The notes beneath the pieces were generated by a model. The model had not been told where the DNA came from, did not search any database, and saw only the letters and a list, made by a program, of their open reading frames with translations. This document shows, piece after piece, positions 46,344 to 56,680 of a DNA stretch of 64,000 nucleotides. This DNA comes from Adiantum capillus-veneris (lineage: Eukaryota > Streptophyta > Polypodiopsida > Polypodiales > Pteridaceae): positions 56,148,619 to 56,212,618 of the forward strand of contig CM043952.1 in NCBI GenBank assembly GCA_014529385.2, given 5' to 3'. Position 1 is the first letter of the stretch, and each line of letters starts with the position of its first letter. The translations under genes and the position numbers were made by a program.

Positions 46344-46560
46344 CCCGGGGCAGTCACTTATCAAAAGACCCCTATATCACATGCGTTCAAGAGGTAATTA
46401 ATAATACCCCGATATACATACTATACTTACACTGTGAGCCTATTTAAAAAACCCCCACCCCCCTCTGTATGTATACATTTTTATACATTTTGGTCTTTTA
46501 ATAATCCTCTCCGGTTAACTCACGTGATATCATACACATTCTAAAAAGTGATCGCCCAGG
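46344..46560. mobile_element. 217-bp MITE in Cop3 RNaseH
   Basis: Flanked by an 8-bp direct repeat GTTGCGAG at 46336-46343 and 46561-46568. The ends are imperfect inverted repeats: left CCCGGGGCAGTCACTT, right (complement) CCTGGGCGATCACTT, with weaker complementarity continuing inward about 50-60 bases (atatcac...). Without it and one 8-bp copy the RNaseH frame is continuous. An 8-bp duplication fits hAT-like elements (also P or Merlin). No ORF. Confidence 0.88.
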
Positions 46561-46832
46561 GTTGCGAGGAACCCAGTTTTTCATGCTCGCACAAAGCACA
46601 TTGAGGTGCATTACCACTATGTCAGGGAGAGGCTCTCAGCAGGAGAGATCAGCTTGGTTTATGTGCCAACACAGGACAACCTTGCATATCTTTTCACAAA
46701 GGCATTGTCTCGTGAGAAGCTTGAAGCTTTCCGCAAAGCTTTGGGCTTACTCCCCTTTGTGGACTGATCATGTCCTCAGGGCATGGCACTTCCCTTTACT
46801 CATGTGCCAGCTCTCATTCACCGCATCACTCC

Positions 46833-46840
46833 AGGGGGGA
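46833..46840 (+). promoter_or_regulatory. Polypurine tract of Cop3
   Basis: AGGGGGGA two bases before the 3' LTR. Confidence 0.82.
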
Positions 46841-46842
46841 TT

Positions 46843-47068
46843 TGTTACCATATACATGTGGTAGTGATGTGTGTGAACACATAGGACCGTCGGGGCATTT
46901 TTTCCCTCTTTAGGAGGTTTTCCCCCCCGAGCATTGTATATACGCCCATCACTCTAGGGCTATCCATCTTTCCATTGCATACTAAGTAACACACTCTCTA
47001 TTGTGTGCCTTGAGCTTCCTTCGTCTTCTCCAAGCTGTGTGCATTTCTCTGCAACCCTAATTCCAACA
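46843..47068 (+). repeat. 3' LTR of Cop3
   Basis: TGTTACCATATACATG...TTCCAACA, followed by GTATA. Pairs with 41693-41920. Confidence 0.93.
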
Positions 47069-47073
47069 GTATA

Positions 47074-47530
47074 AAGACTCAGTTAGTCAAACTATAAACC
47101 AAGCAAGGACATAAACCAAAGACACAGTTACCTAGAATGCAGGATAAAAATACAGTTACTCAGAGTGTAAACCGAGTCAAGGAACCAAACCAAGGACACA
47201 ATTACTCAGAATGTAAACCCAGGCAAAGATATAAACCAAAGACATAGTTACCCAGAATGCACGATAAAATACAGTTGCTCATAGTGTAAACCCAGTCAAG
47301 GAACTAAACCAAGGACACAGTTACTCAGAATGCAGTATAAAGATACAGTTACTCAGAGTGTAGACATAGGCAAGGACGTAAACCAAAAACACAGATACTC
47401 AAAATGCAGTATAAAGACACAGTTACTCAGAATGTAAACCCAAGCAAGTACAAAAAAGGACACAATTTCTCATATTGCAGTATAAAGGCACTATTACTCC
47501 AAATGTGAACCCAAGCAATGGCAAAAGGTA
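47074..47530. repeat. Degenerate minisatellite, ~70-bp unit of two half-units
   Basis: Six to seven copies of a unit built from cacagttactcagaatg plus a taaacc(c/a)a-gcaagga segment, alternating with gcagtataaagacacag. Copies are 80-95% alike by eye, with small indels. The array lies between the Mule1 core (to the right) and the Cop3 insertion point; the gtataaag word at its left edge is the Cop3 target. It may be an expanded repeat inside a Mule1 intron. Confidence 0.8.
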
Positions 47531-47539
47531 AACCATGGC

Positions 47540-48620
47540 ATACAAAAAATAGAGGGGCAATTTCAATCTCTTGTTTTTGTTTGAAGAACTCCACCGCAGT
47601 ACCACCCATCCGCGTTCTTGTGATTGAATCGCCAATAAGGGCATGCAACAAGTCCAAGGCTGATCGATTGATCCGTGCATCCAACAAGGTATACTTTATG
47701 TACTACCAAAGTCTCTCCACCAAATTCGTGGTGTCAACGGGCCCATGAGGGAAGAGCCGGCCGAACTTTGGCCACAATTAATGCCAAGTGCATGTCTTTG
47801 CAGCCCATCCATTGCTAATGTATCTTAATATGTTATCATGCTCCAAGCATTCCTGAAGGAGTTCTCTGTACTTCGAGTCAAACTCTTCCTCCATCGGGCA
47901 TTGCATCATACTCTCCATTGCACCATGCAAATGGTCCTTCATTTCCTTGGGGACCTGCAAGAACACACGAGGAGGGGGGAGGCAATCATAAGCATGGAAA
48001 ATGGAGAGGTGAAGAAACATAAGCAAGCCTTTGGTCGCACCTGTGGAAGTAAATGCTCCACCGAAGCTTTCTTTGTGTGGAACCAGCATACTAGTACAAT
48101 GCATGCAACTTGGGTGATTTTACTATTTTCACCCACTTCCCAGCAAAATGGATCGGACTCAACCACTTTCTTGATGGCTTGTAGTGAAGTGACGCACTTA
48201 TCAATCACCAATGCCTTTGGCGGATGTTGTTCATTCTTTGAAGGACTAGTTTCAAAGTAATCTTCAAGGCGACTTTTTCCTGGCCAGTTCCTACATCACA
48301 TGTGCATAACATGAACCACACAGGTACGCCAACACCATGCTGATTAGGTACCATTGTTGCATACAGGGGCATGCCAAATACATTTGTCTTGAAGGTTGAG
48401 TCTATTGCCTAGGAACTATTGCTTGAGAAACACATACACATGCGAAGCATCCAATCATCTTGGATAACTAGAATGAAGGGTCGGTTTGTCTCCTCAAGTA
48501 CATCAGGGCTGTAGGGCTGACAGTGTAGCACCTTGTTCTCAACTTAAGAGCCTCCCTGTACATTGATGACCAATCGTCACTTCCAAGACTTCCTATAGTA
48601 ATGAATATGGTTAACATAGG
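47540..48620 (-). pseudogene. Mule1 transposase core (DDE)
   Basis: Minus strand from 48620 across several frames: a segment ending in FILVIQDDWMLRMCM, then IDSTFKTNVFGMPLY (Asp codon 48402-48400), GVPVWFMLC, then VIDKCVTS (Asp 48202-48200) with CWFHTKKA downstream, and further on WPKFGRLFPHGPVDTTNLVE and DSITRTRMGGT (47760-47600). These match the MULE transposase domain: D in a (I/V)D.T..TN.Y..PL motif, a second D, and the CWFH signature. Frameshifts and stops are present. A third acidic residue is not assigned with confidence. Confidence 0.7.
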
Positions 48621-49422
48621 TAAGTATAAACCTAGGCAGACAACATATAAACCCGATCGAGTGTAAACCCAGCTACATTTCAGTTCACAAAAAGTAAAAC
48701 CATAGAAAGGTCATTGTGACCTTCGACACGCAATTTGTAGGACATCATATGTCATAAAATCTAATATCTAACCAACCCAATTGATTTTCTCATATTAAAC
48801 TGATCATTTAATGTGGGAGAATAAACAAGAACAAGGGTTATAATATAGACATGTGCTCATGGATCTGTCTCAACACGGGGCCAAGGTTAAAGGGGTCCAA
48901 ATGAGAGATGTTCTGTTAAAGAGCAATGCTACCTAATGGAGCTTAAAGACCTTAGGGTTATCTTCATTAAAGACCTCCAAAAGTTAGTGTTAAAAATTCC
49001 TTTGATCTTAGGGAAGCTAGGGCTAAGCTTGAGGTGGGAATCCTACCCAAGCATGAGGTGCTTGTCGGCTTGCTAAGTGTTAGTGGAAACCTTGCTCAAA
49101 AGCTTGAGGTGCTTCTCACATGCTTAAATGACTAAGTTTCTTGAAGTGTTCAATTCAAAGATAAATTCTCAAGAGGCATCAACGTTTCCATGCTCGATTG
49201 ACTAAGTGCTTGAAGTATTCAATTGAAACCAAATGACTTAATAAGCATAAAAGATACATGTTCAAATGATCCTCCACATGTGGCCCTCATGATGTGCTTG
49301 AATGTTATTGGATAAGTTTTAAAGGGATCCAATGAGAATTTAGATACATAAAAATAAATAATTAAGTTCTTTATCTCAAAGAGGAAAAAGAGGACACGTG
49401 TCCAAATGAAATAATTAAATAA

Positions 49423-49456
<34 letters not shown>

Positions 49457-50289
49457 GGACCAAGCATGAGAGGGGGGTATACTCTCCCCCCCCCCCCCCC
49501 ACACACACACACACACATTCTCTCATTGTGTGGAGTGCAAAGTGCAAGAGCTCCATCTCCTTCTCCAAGCTTGTTGAGAAGTGGAGAGCCTACACCAACA
49601 CTCTTGGCTATTGAATGCAAATCCAACCAAGAGCCATGCTTCAACGCTTAAGCTTGCCATCTTCTTCATCTTCATTACCATGCTATTATGCTATGCTAAG
49701 CAAGAAGAGTGATGATAAGTGAGGAACTATTTCTTTCTCCTATGGATGATTCTTCTTCCTCTTCCCTACCCTCATTCCCCGCTAGCTCTCTCCACCTTCG
49801 AAGGTGTTTGAGGCCTTGGGACTGAGGCTTGGGATAGTTATTCTTTTTGCAAAGTTTATGTTATGCTTGTGATGCATGAAGCTTTCCATCTTCATAGCAT
49901 CACCAAGGTCACAAGGAACACAAAGATTGTATTGTAACAAGTCTCTCTTGATGGGAGAATCTATAATACAAACGCCTTTTGGAGGGGGGACCGGCTCCAA
50001 GTAAATCCGGTCCTCAACTATTGTCATGTTCTCTAATATTGTCTCTCTTGCAAAAGTATTGTTCATGCCAAGTTAATTAAGTACTATGTTCATGTTGCTA
50101 CCATCAATTAAGTTCACCCCTATGTTCTCAAAGTAATCTCACAAAAATGCTCACTCTAATTCTCTTAATTCCGCTATTCTCAAAGTTCATAGGCCATTTC
50201 CATTACATCATCTGGATTTCTTTTGGAATCATGAAGAATCTATAGGATACTTGCTCTACAAGAGATGCCATGTTGATGTGGATGGCTTC
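48621..50289. other. Between Mule1 core and DNA-binding region; no gene recognised
   Basis: It could be an intron of Mule1 or an unrecognised insertion. The only sizeable ORF (minus 50066-49782, 94 codons) has no recognised domain. A microsatellite cluster is at 49426-49517. The region 48880-49260 has repeated 'gcttgaggtgctt' and 'aagtgcttgaagt' words. Confidence 0.4.
49426..49517. repeat. (GA)n, poly(C) and (AC)n cluster
   Basis: GA run 49426-49454, then after about 30 bases a C run 49486-49500 merging into an AC run 49501-49517. Confidence 0.9.
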
Positions 50290-50611
50290 TTTAGATACAC
50301 TCATCCTTGCAACATGTACCAACATCAAACAAATCCTCCATGCATCGCTTCTTCACCATAGGATGCACATGAAGGTGATATAGGTCACTCTGCGACCCTG
50401 GAACATGCCCTTTGTGACCTCTCAAATACCCGTATTGTGACCTTCCTTGTCTCATGTCTTGGAAAAACCACAAAAACCACGAAGGGGCATCCACACTTCT
50501 TGGATGTGCAGAATGGCCTACGCTCCTTGCCCTTTCTTCGTGTGTCGCCCAATAGATGGCACACAAATTTCCATTCTGTTTGTATTGCCCAATTTAGTCT
50601 AACCAATCTAG
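50290..50611 (-). pseudogene. Mule1 DNA-binding region (FAR1/GCP-like)
   Basis: Minus strand from 50611: WAIQTEWKFVCHLLGD, then RRPFCTSKKCGCPFVVFV, a Cys-x-Cys-Pro segment like that of FAR1/MULE N-terminal domains, then (after a frameshift near 50400) GHKGHVPGSQSDLYHLHVHP, a conserved linker before the core. The frame enters from the left edge of GypD; with GypD and one CTTTG removed it joins the 59399 piece without a gap. Confidence 0.65.
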
Positions 50612-50616
50612 CTTTG

Positions 50617-50988
50617 TGTTGACAGGCATATCAGAGTACCAATTTAGTAGTTAGTCGGAAGTGCTTCATCGGATATAGTTAGTCGGATGTTGTTTAAATC
50701 GGATATTTAACAGTTATGATATATCAAGACTGAGGTTGTTATTACCAGTCTGTTTTGTATGATGGTTATAAGTCGGTTCTGGGAGTTGTGATGGCGCAGT
50801 TGTATTCAGAGATGTTGTAGCTCTTCTTGATCAATGAAGCACTCTTGTTATCTTAGCTCTGAGTTATCAATTTCTTCTATCTCTTACCTTTAGTATGATG
50901 TTAGTACTTCTGTGTATTATTTCCGAGTTATGAGATGCTGAAAGAATTGTGATGCACTATGCATTTCCTGTGTTGATGAACCACAACA
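50617..50988 (+). repeat. 5' LTR of GypD (372 bp)
   Basis: TGTTGACAGGCATATC...ACCACAACA. No strong TATA box; AT-rich gatatatcaag at about 50720 is the best candidate. Confidence 0.92.
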
Positions 50989-50991
50989 CAT

Positions 50992-51010
50992 TTGGCAATC
51001 CTGCGGGTTC
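50992..51010 (+). promoter_or_regulatory. Primer-binding-like site of GypD
   Basis: TGGCAATCCTGCGGGTTC follows three bases after the LTR (catt then TGG). The GGGTTC end looks like the T-arm part of a tRNA complement, so an 18-nt match to a tRNA 3' end is likely, but I cannot name it. Confidence 0.6.
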
Positions 51011-51086
51011 AGTTCTCGTGGCCGAGGACGTATGGAGTTATCAGGTATTATTCTTCCGTTCATGAATCTCATTTTGGTGATAATGC

Positions 51087-52745
51087 ATGTCCGAGCGAGG
51101 TAGAAGACACTCTCGTATATATTACACACGGCCTCAAGCCAGAGCAGGCAATATAGATCCATTCCACTATGAGGATGTGATTGTAGAGGAACAAATTGAT
51201 CTACCACCTCAAGAACGGCTGGTGAATTCTGGGGAGGAGGGTTCTGGAGCAGCAGAGGACAGGGCAGTGAGGCAACTTGTGGGGGCACTACTCTTGACAG
51301 GAGGACCTGCACGAAGTAGAAGGCGACTCCAATTTGACCCATTGAGAGGATCTAGCAGGCAAAGACCTGTAAGAATCCCAAATCCCATCCCCATGGCTCA
51401 ACCACCTCCTAATCCGCAGATCAAATCCTCCAAATTCAAAGGGAAGCCCAAAGAGGATGCAGATTGTCATGTAGCACAATTTGAAACCCGCTGGCAAGCA
51501 AGTGGATACCAGGTGATGTTTCCAGATCCTATAAAATTACAGCAATTTGCAGCTACCTTGGAAGGTAAGGCCATGAGCTGGTTCAGCCAATATGGTATGG
51601 CTCACTTTCCCACTTATGCTGCACTTAGTTTGGCTTTTCTACAAAGATTCCGGAAGGAGAAAACTCCTACAGATATTTTAAGCAAGTTACGACGCATCAA
51701 ACAGGGGACAATGTTGGTAGAAGATTTTGCTCAGAGATTTAGAATATTTGTTGAGAGATTGCAAGGAAATGAAAGGCCAACTAATGAAATGTTGGTTGGC
51801 TACTTTCTCAAAGGATTGAGGAGTGGTATTAAAAATGCAGTGGCCAGCATTGACATTGGAGGAGGTTTTGATAATTTGGTACAGGCTGCTTCTAGAGTTG
51901 AGAAGAGGATGGGAATGACAAAGTCTAGTAAGAGAGGAGACAAGGAATCTGAAACAGGTTCCTAGTCAGAGACATCTTCTTCTGAAGAATCGGATACTGG
52001 TAGTTCATCTGATGAGGAGGAAACGAAGAAAAAGAAGAGTCCTAAGAAGAAGAAGAAGGACAAAATAGGGGGTGAAGTTGATATAGTTCAACAATTAAAG
52101 AATATTGGCTATTCAGTCATAGCACCTAAAGAGAAAAGGTACTGTGAGATTTGTGAAAGAGATGGACACACCACTACTCAATGCTGGTACAACCCTAAGC
52201 AAAGGGGTAAAACATGTACAGGTGCTGGGCGGGGTATTGCTTCAACAGAGGCAAATCAGGTGGCTCCATTCAGAGGAAGACCTCCTGAACAGGGATTTCA
52301 GAGGGGACCTGGAAGAAACCAGGATAATAACCAAAGAAGGCCCCAAGGGGTTATGCCTTGTGTATATTGTGGTGACCCTACACATTGGGTTGGCCTTCGT
52401 TGTGCCTTATGGGTAAAACATCGTGAGGAGAGAGGTGTTCTTGTTGTTCCATTCAATCAGGAGAATCAGCAAGCAGGTCCTCCACGACCACCTCCAAATC
52501 AACCACGGGCACAAGCAAATGTGATCATTATCGACATTCCGATTTATCAGGATACCCCTAATGAAACAACAACAGTGCTTCTGACTGAAGAGTATGACAA
52601 TGTGGAGAATGATTGTCAATATCCAGATAATATGGAAGATGAAATTGATGTGCTGGCTGTGACAAGATCCAAGGCTAAAGGTCCTATTGATTGGGAACAA
52701 CAAAAAGGGGTTAGAGATCAGGTGCAGAAACAGGTTCAGAAGTAG
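51087..52745 (+). pseudogene. gag: GypD gag with two zinc knuckles
   Basis: The first ATG of the long frame. An Arg-rich N-terminus is followed by the gag core (KPKEDADCHVAQFETRW, ATLEGKAMSWFSQYG, FRKEKTPTDILSKL, VGYFLKGLRSGIKNAV; residues 110-270). TAG at 51963-51965 interrupts, then an acidic/Lys-rich stretch and knuckles at 52143-52184 (CEICERDGHTTTQC) and 52359-52403 (C-x2-C-x4-H-x5-C). DVLAVTRSKAKG near 52650 marks the end of gag. TAG at 52743-52745 is followed by CAG CAA. All segments keep one frame. Confidence 0.85.
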
Positions 52746-55700
52746 CAGCAAGGTCAACACTTGGAGGATCATGCAGAATCTTCTGATGCACCAGTACAAC
52801 ATAAAAAACAGGTTGAAGTACCTGAACCAGATTGGTTTGAGGTATTAATTAACTCTCCTTTACACTTGTCTTTAGACCAAATGCTTTCTATAGTTCCAGC
52901 ATTTAAAGAGAGATTGTTACATAAGTTACTAGGAAAGCACTATGAAAGTTCCATGCGGCAGAAAGAGGAGCCTAGGGTGAATAGCATTCATCCTTTTGAT
53001 GTGGATTTCATGGTTCCAGTTATCAAGGTGACTTTACAGGACAAGATATTTGAGGAAGTATTGCTAGATGGAGGATCTGGTGTCAATATCTTACCTGAGT
53101 CAGTTTATCTCACAATGGGCTTAGGGAGATTGGAACCAGCACCTTTCCAAGTTAAAATGGCTGATCAAAGGAGGGTTCAGCCAATTGGAATTTTAAGGAA
53201 CTCTTCTATTCAGATTGCAGGGATGTAATTTCAAGTTAATTTTGTTGTTCTCAGAATGAAGGAAGGTGATGCTTCCTATGAGATGTTGTTGGGAAGACCT
53301 TGGTTTAGGTTAGCCAAGGTGAAACAGGATTGGGGTGAGAATCAGGTGGTGCTTACCAAAGGGAAACAAATAATTAGCATACCTATGTTGGGAAGAAAGC
53401 ACATTCGTGGAAAAGAAAGACCCTTGTTTGCTCAATCAATCAGTCTTGCTGAGGAAGTAGAGGATGATGAGGAGGAAGCCTTTTTGCAGGCTAATCCGAC
53501 TGTCATACCTGTTTTTGAAGTTGATATTGAGGGAATTTTGCAGAAGGATCAGGAAACAGAGGAACTTTTTGATGAACCTGTCATGGGACAGGAAATTCAG
53601 GGTTCCGACATACTAAAACTGATGGATCAGAGTCTATCAACTAGTGTCAAAGAGGAAGTTCAGCAGGAGGAGAGGGATGCCAGAGATATGGTGGAAAAAA
53701 TTTACAACAAACAATTTGGAGGATCTAAAAGGGTTCAACAGGATGAACTAAAAGAATTGAATTTAGGGACTGAAGAAGAACCAAGGATGGTTAAGGTTAG
53801 CATTTATGTGGATGGGGAATTCCTACAAGAGTTATGGCAATTATTGTTGGAATATAAAGATTTTTTTGCATGGGATTATGCAGATGTAAAAGGTATTGAT
53901 CCATTACTGCATCAACATCACATTAATCTGAGAGAAGATGCCATTCCGATTGTCCAGCAGAGATATAGGATGAATCCCAACTTTGCACAACAGGTTAAGC
54001 AGGAAATTGATAAATTACTGGCAGTTGGGTTCATCAAGCCTATTCATGAAGTCACTTGGTTATCTCCAATCATTGTGGTACCAAAGAAGAATGGGAAGAT
54101 TAGGGTTTGTGTGGATTACAGGAAGTTAAATGCTGCAACTATTACAGATCCTTTCCCAATGCCCTTTTGTGATGCTATCTTAGATGCAGTAGCAAGGAAA
54201 GAGATGTATAGTTTCCTTGATGGTTTCTCAGGGTATAATCAGATTCAAGTTGCAGAGGAGGACCAACATAAAACAGCCTTTATTACAGATTGGGGAGCCT
54301 TTGCACCTACTGTCATGAACTTTGGCCTTAAAAATGGAACACCATCCTTTAATTTTACAGCTTATAAGACATTTGAACCTTATTTGCAGGATTTCATGAG
54401 AGTGTTTGTAGATGACTTTTCAGTTTTTGGTCAAAGGGATTTACACCTTGAGCATCTGAAATTATGTTTTGAAAGATGTAGGATGTTCAGATTGTCCCTT
54501 AATCCCTACAAAAGTGTGATGGCTGTCAGGAGTAGTGTGCTATTGGGTCATGTGGTATCTCAAGAAGGGATGTCAATAGATGTGAAGAAGATTGAGGTAA
54601 TACAATCAGCACAAGCACCTGGCAATATCAAGGAATTGAACAGGTTTGTGGGACAAGTTAAGTGGCACAACAGGTACATCAAATATCTGGCTAATGTATG
54701 TATGCCTCTTACCCATTTAACCAAGAAGCATGTAGAGTTTGTTTGGTCTGAACCACAGGAAAAAGCATTTCAGATTCTCAAGAAAATGCTCTCAGTTGCT
54801 CCCATATTACAACCTCCAGATTGGGTATTGCCATTTCATGTGTTTGTTGATGCCTCGGATATAGCTATTGGAGCTGTTTTAATGCAGGAGAAGACCCAAG
54901 GGTGGTTTAGACCTGTGTACTATGCTAGTAGGGTGCTTACATCTGCTGAGAAAAACTATGCAGTGACTGAGAGGGAGGCATTAGGGATGGCTTATGCTTT
55001 AAACAAATTCAGACATTACCTCTTGTGCAATAGGGTCATATTCCATGTGGATCATCAAGCATTGCTTTATCTTATTAAAAAGCCTTTACTTACAGGTAGA
55101 TTGGCAAGGTGGATGCTATTGTTGCAGGAATTTGACTTCCTTATTGTTCACACACCTGGCAAGGAACATGCAATAGCTGATTACCTAAGTCGGATTGAGA
55201 CAGGGGAACAACCGACAGGGATTTCGGATCAGTTGCCAGATGCAGATTTATTTGAAGTGCAGAGTTCCATTTCTGATTCATGGTATGACCAAATGCTGGT
55301 GTTCCTGACTGATGGTGTTATGCCAACACGGTTTACAATAGACCAAAGGAGGAAATTTTCCCTAACAAGCAGACCCTTTTTAGTGATTGCTGGAGAATTA
55401 TATAGAAAAGTAATTGACCAGGTCATTAGAAGGTGTGTACCAGATTTTGAACAATCAGCTGTGTTGCAAGAAGCCCATTATGGAGCAGCAGGAGGACATT
55501 TCTCAGGGGACATTACAGGAAAAAAGATACTCCAAGCTGGTTTGTGGTGGCCAACTGTGTTGAAGGATGCTCATACCTATGCAAAAAGCTGTGTGGTGTG
55601 TCAACAGTTTGGTCAACCTGATTCTAGAGATAGAATGACAGATCATCCTATACTGCCATTAGAGCCATTTCAAAAATGGGGTATGGATTTTGTAGGACCA

Positions 55701-56680
55701 GTCAAGCCTACAACAAGTAAGGGATGCAAGTACATTCTAGTAGCTACTGACTACTGTACAAAGTGGGTGGAAGCTGTGGCATTGAAAGATAACAAAGCTC
55801 AGAGTGTGGCAAAGTTCTTGTATCACAACATTATGACCAGTTTTGGATGTCCAGTAGAGTTAGTCAGTGATAGAGGAACACATTTTTTGAATGAGGTGAT
55901 TTCTGAGTTAACAAAAACCCACATGATAATGCATAAGAAATCTACAGCTTACCATCCCCAAGCTAATGGACAGGCTGAGAGTACCAATAAGACTCTTATA
56001 AAGATTCTGAAAAAGATTGTACAGGAGAATAAGAGGGATTGGGATGTAAAGTTGGATTCTGCTCTGTGGTCATTCAGAACAGCTTTCAAAGTGACAACAT
56101 GTATGACCCCATTCCGATTGGTGTATGGCTTGGAAGCTGTAGTACCAATGGAGTTTGTAGCACCTAGTCTGAGGATTACTGCTGAGAAGATGACTCCAAA
56201 GCTCTCAGTTCAGCATAGAAGCAAGTATTTAATGCAGCTGGAAGAAGACAGGTTGATCAGCTCCTATATATCAGAAGTCATTCAGAGAAGAAGGAAAGCT
56301 TGGGTCAGTATGAATGTCAAGTTTAAGGTTTTCCAGGTAGGTGACTGGGTAATGCTTTACAACTCAAGGTTAGGTCCACATCCTGGGAAGCTCAATTTAA
56401 GGTACAAGGGGCCATATCAGATTATAATAGACCTAGGTCAAGGAACTTTTATTGTAGCAGATGTTTTTGGCACAAGGGTAGAGAAACCTGTTAATGGTTT
56501 CAGGTTAAAAAAATTTCAGGGCAAGCCACCCCATTTGGATTGGCTCAAACCTATTATACCAGAGGTTGCATTCTGTGGAATGGTGGAGTTCTCTTCAGGA
56601 ATGATGAACCAAGTCACTGATGATTTATCATCAGAGTGCATAGGCTTTGCATTCATGTCAGGGATCGGATTGTATTTCAT
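52746..56680 (+). pseudogene. pol: GypD protease, RT, RNaseH, integrase
   Basis: Protease LLDGGSGVNIL (Asp 53067-53069) then MADQRRVQPIG, TAA at 53226-53228, MLLGRPWFRLA. From 53256 no stop until 58500. RT: CVDYRKLNAATI, DGFSGYNQI (about 54222), VDDFSVFG (about 54409); the usual MPFGLCNAP segment is altered to MNFGLKNGTP. RNaseH: FVDASDIAIGAVLMQ (about 54840), VDHQALLYL. Integrase: GGHFSGDITGKKILQ with KSCVVCQQ (HHCC complete, about 55480-55605), WGMDFVGP, LVSDRGTHF, NGQAESTNK (D, D, E). It ends in the GVFGLKPVNGFRLKKF-like C-terminal fold region near 56510. Confidence 0.92.

Larger units (their letters stand above)
43115..46842 (+). pseudogene. pol: Cop3 protease-integrase-RT-RNaseH
   Basis: Knuckle CHYCKANDHLIKSC (43121-43162); protease WYFDSGATKHIT (about 43371); gag-pre-integrase LWHARFGHLNF (about 43789); integrase HSDVCGPM and HSDRGGEY, with the expected catalytic Glu region at PYTPQQNDVAKRK (Gly replaced by Asp, Glu by Lys); RT QKGIDYEHTFAP and LYVDDLLITG (45600); RNaseH FSDSYWAG, CEAEY, YTDSQSA (46080-46325) and an end at about 46767. 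Lesions: TGA 44318 and 44889, shifts at about 44520, 45440, 45680 and 46195, and the MITE. Confidence 0.92.
41693..47068 (+). mobile_element. Cop3: full-length Ty1/copia element carrying a MITE
   Basis: LTRs 41693-41920 (228 bp) and 46843-47068 (226 bp), PBS and polypurine tract in place, target duplication GTATA at 41688-41692 and 47069-47073. Gag, protease, integrase, RT and RNaseH occur in canonical copia order on plus. At least five frameshifts, two in-frame TGA codons and a 217-bp insertion in RNaseH make it inactive. It sits inside the Mule1 transposase region. Confidence 0.95.

Noticed and set aside
49219-49644. 141-codon minus ORF
   Set aside because: It runs through GA, poly(C) and AC tracts and has no domain.
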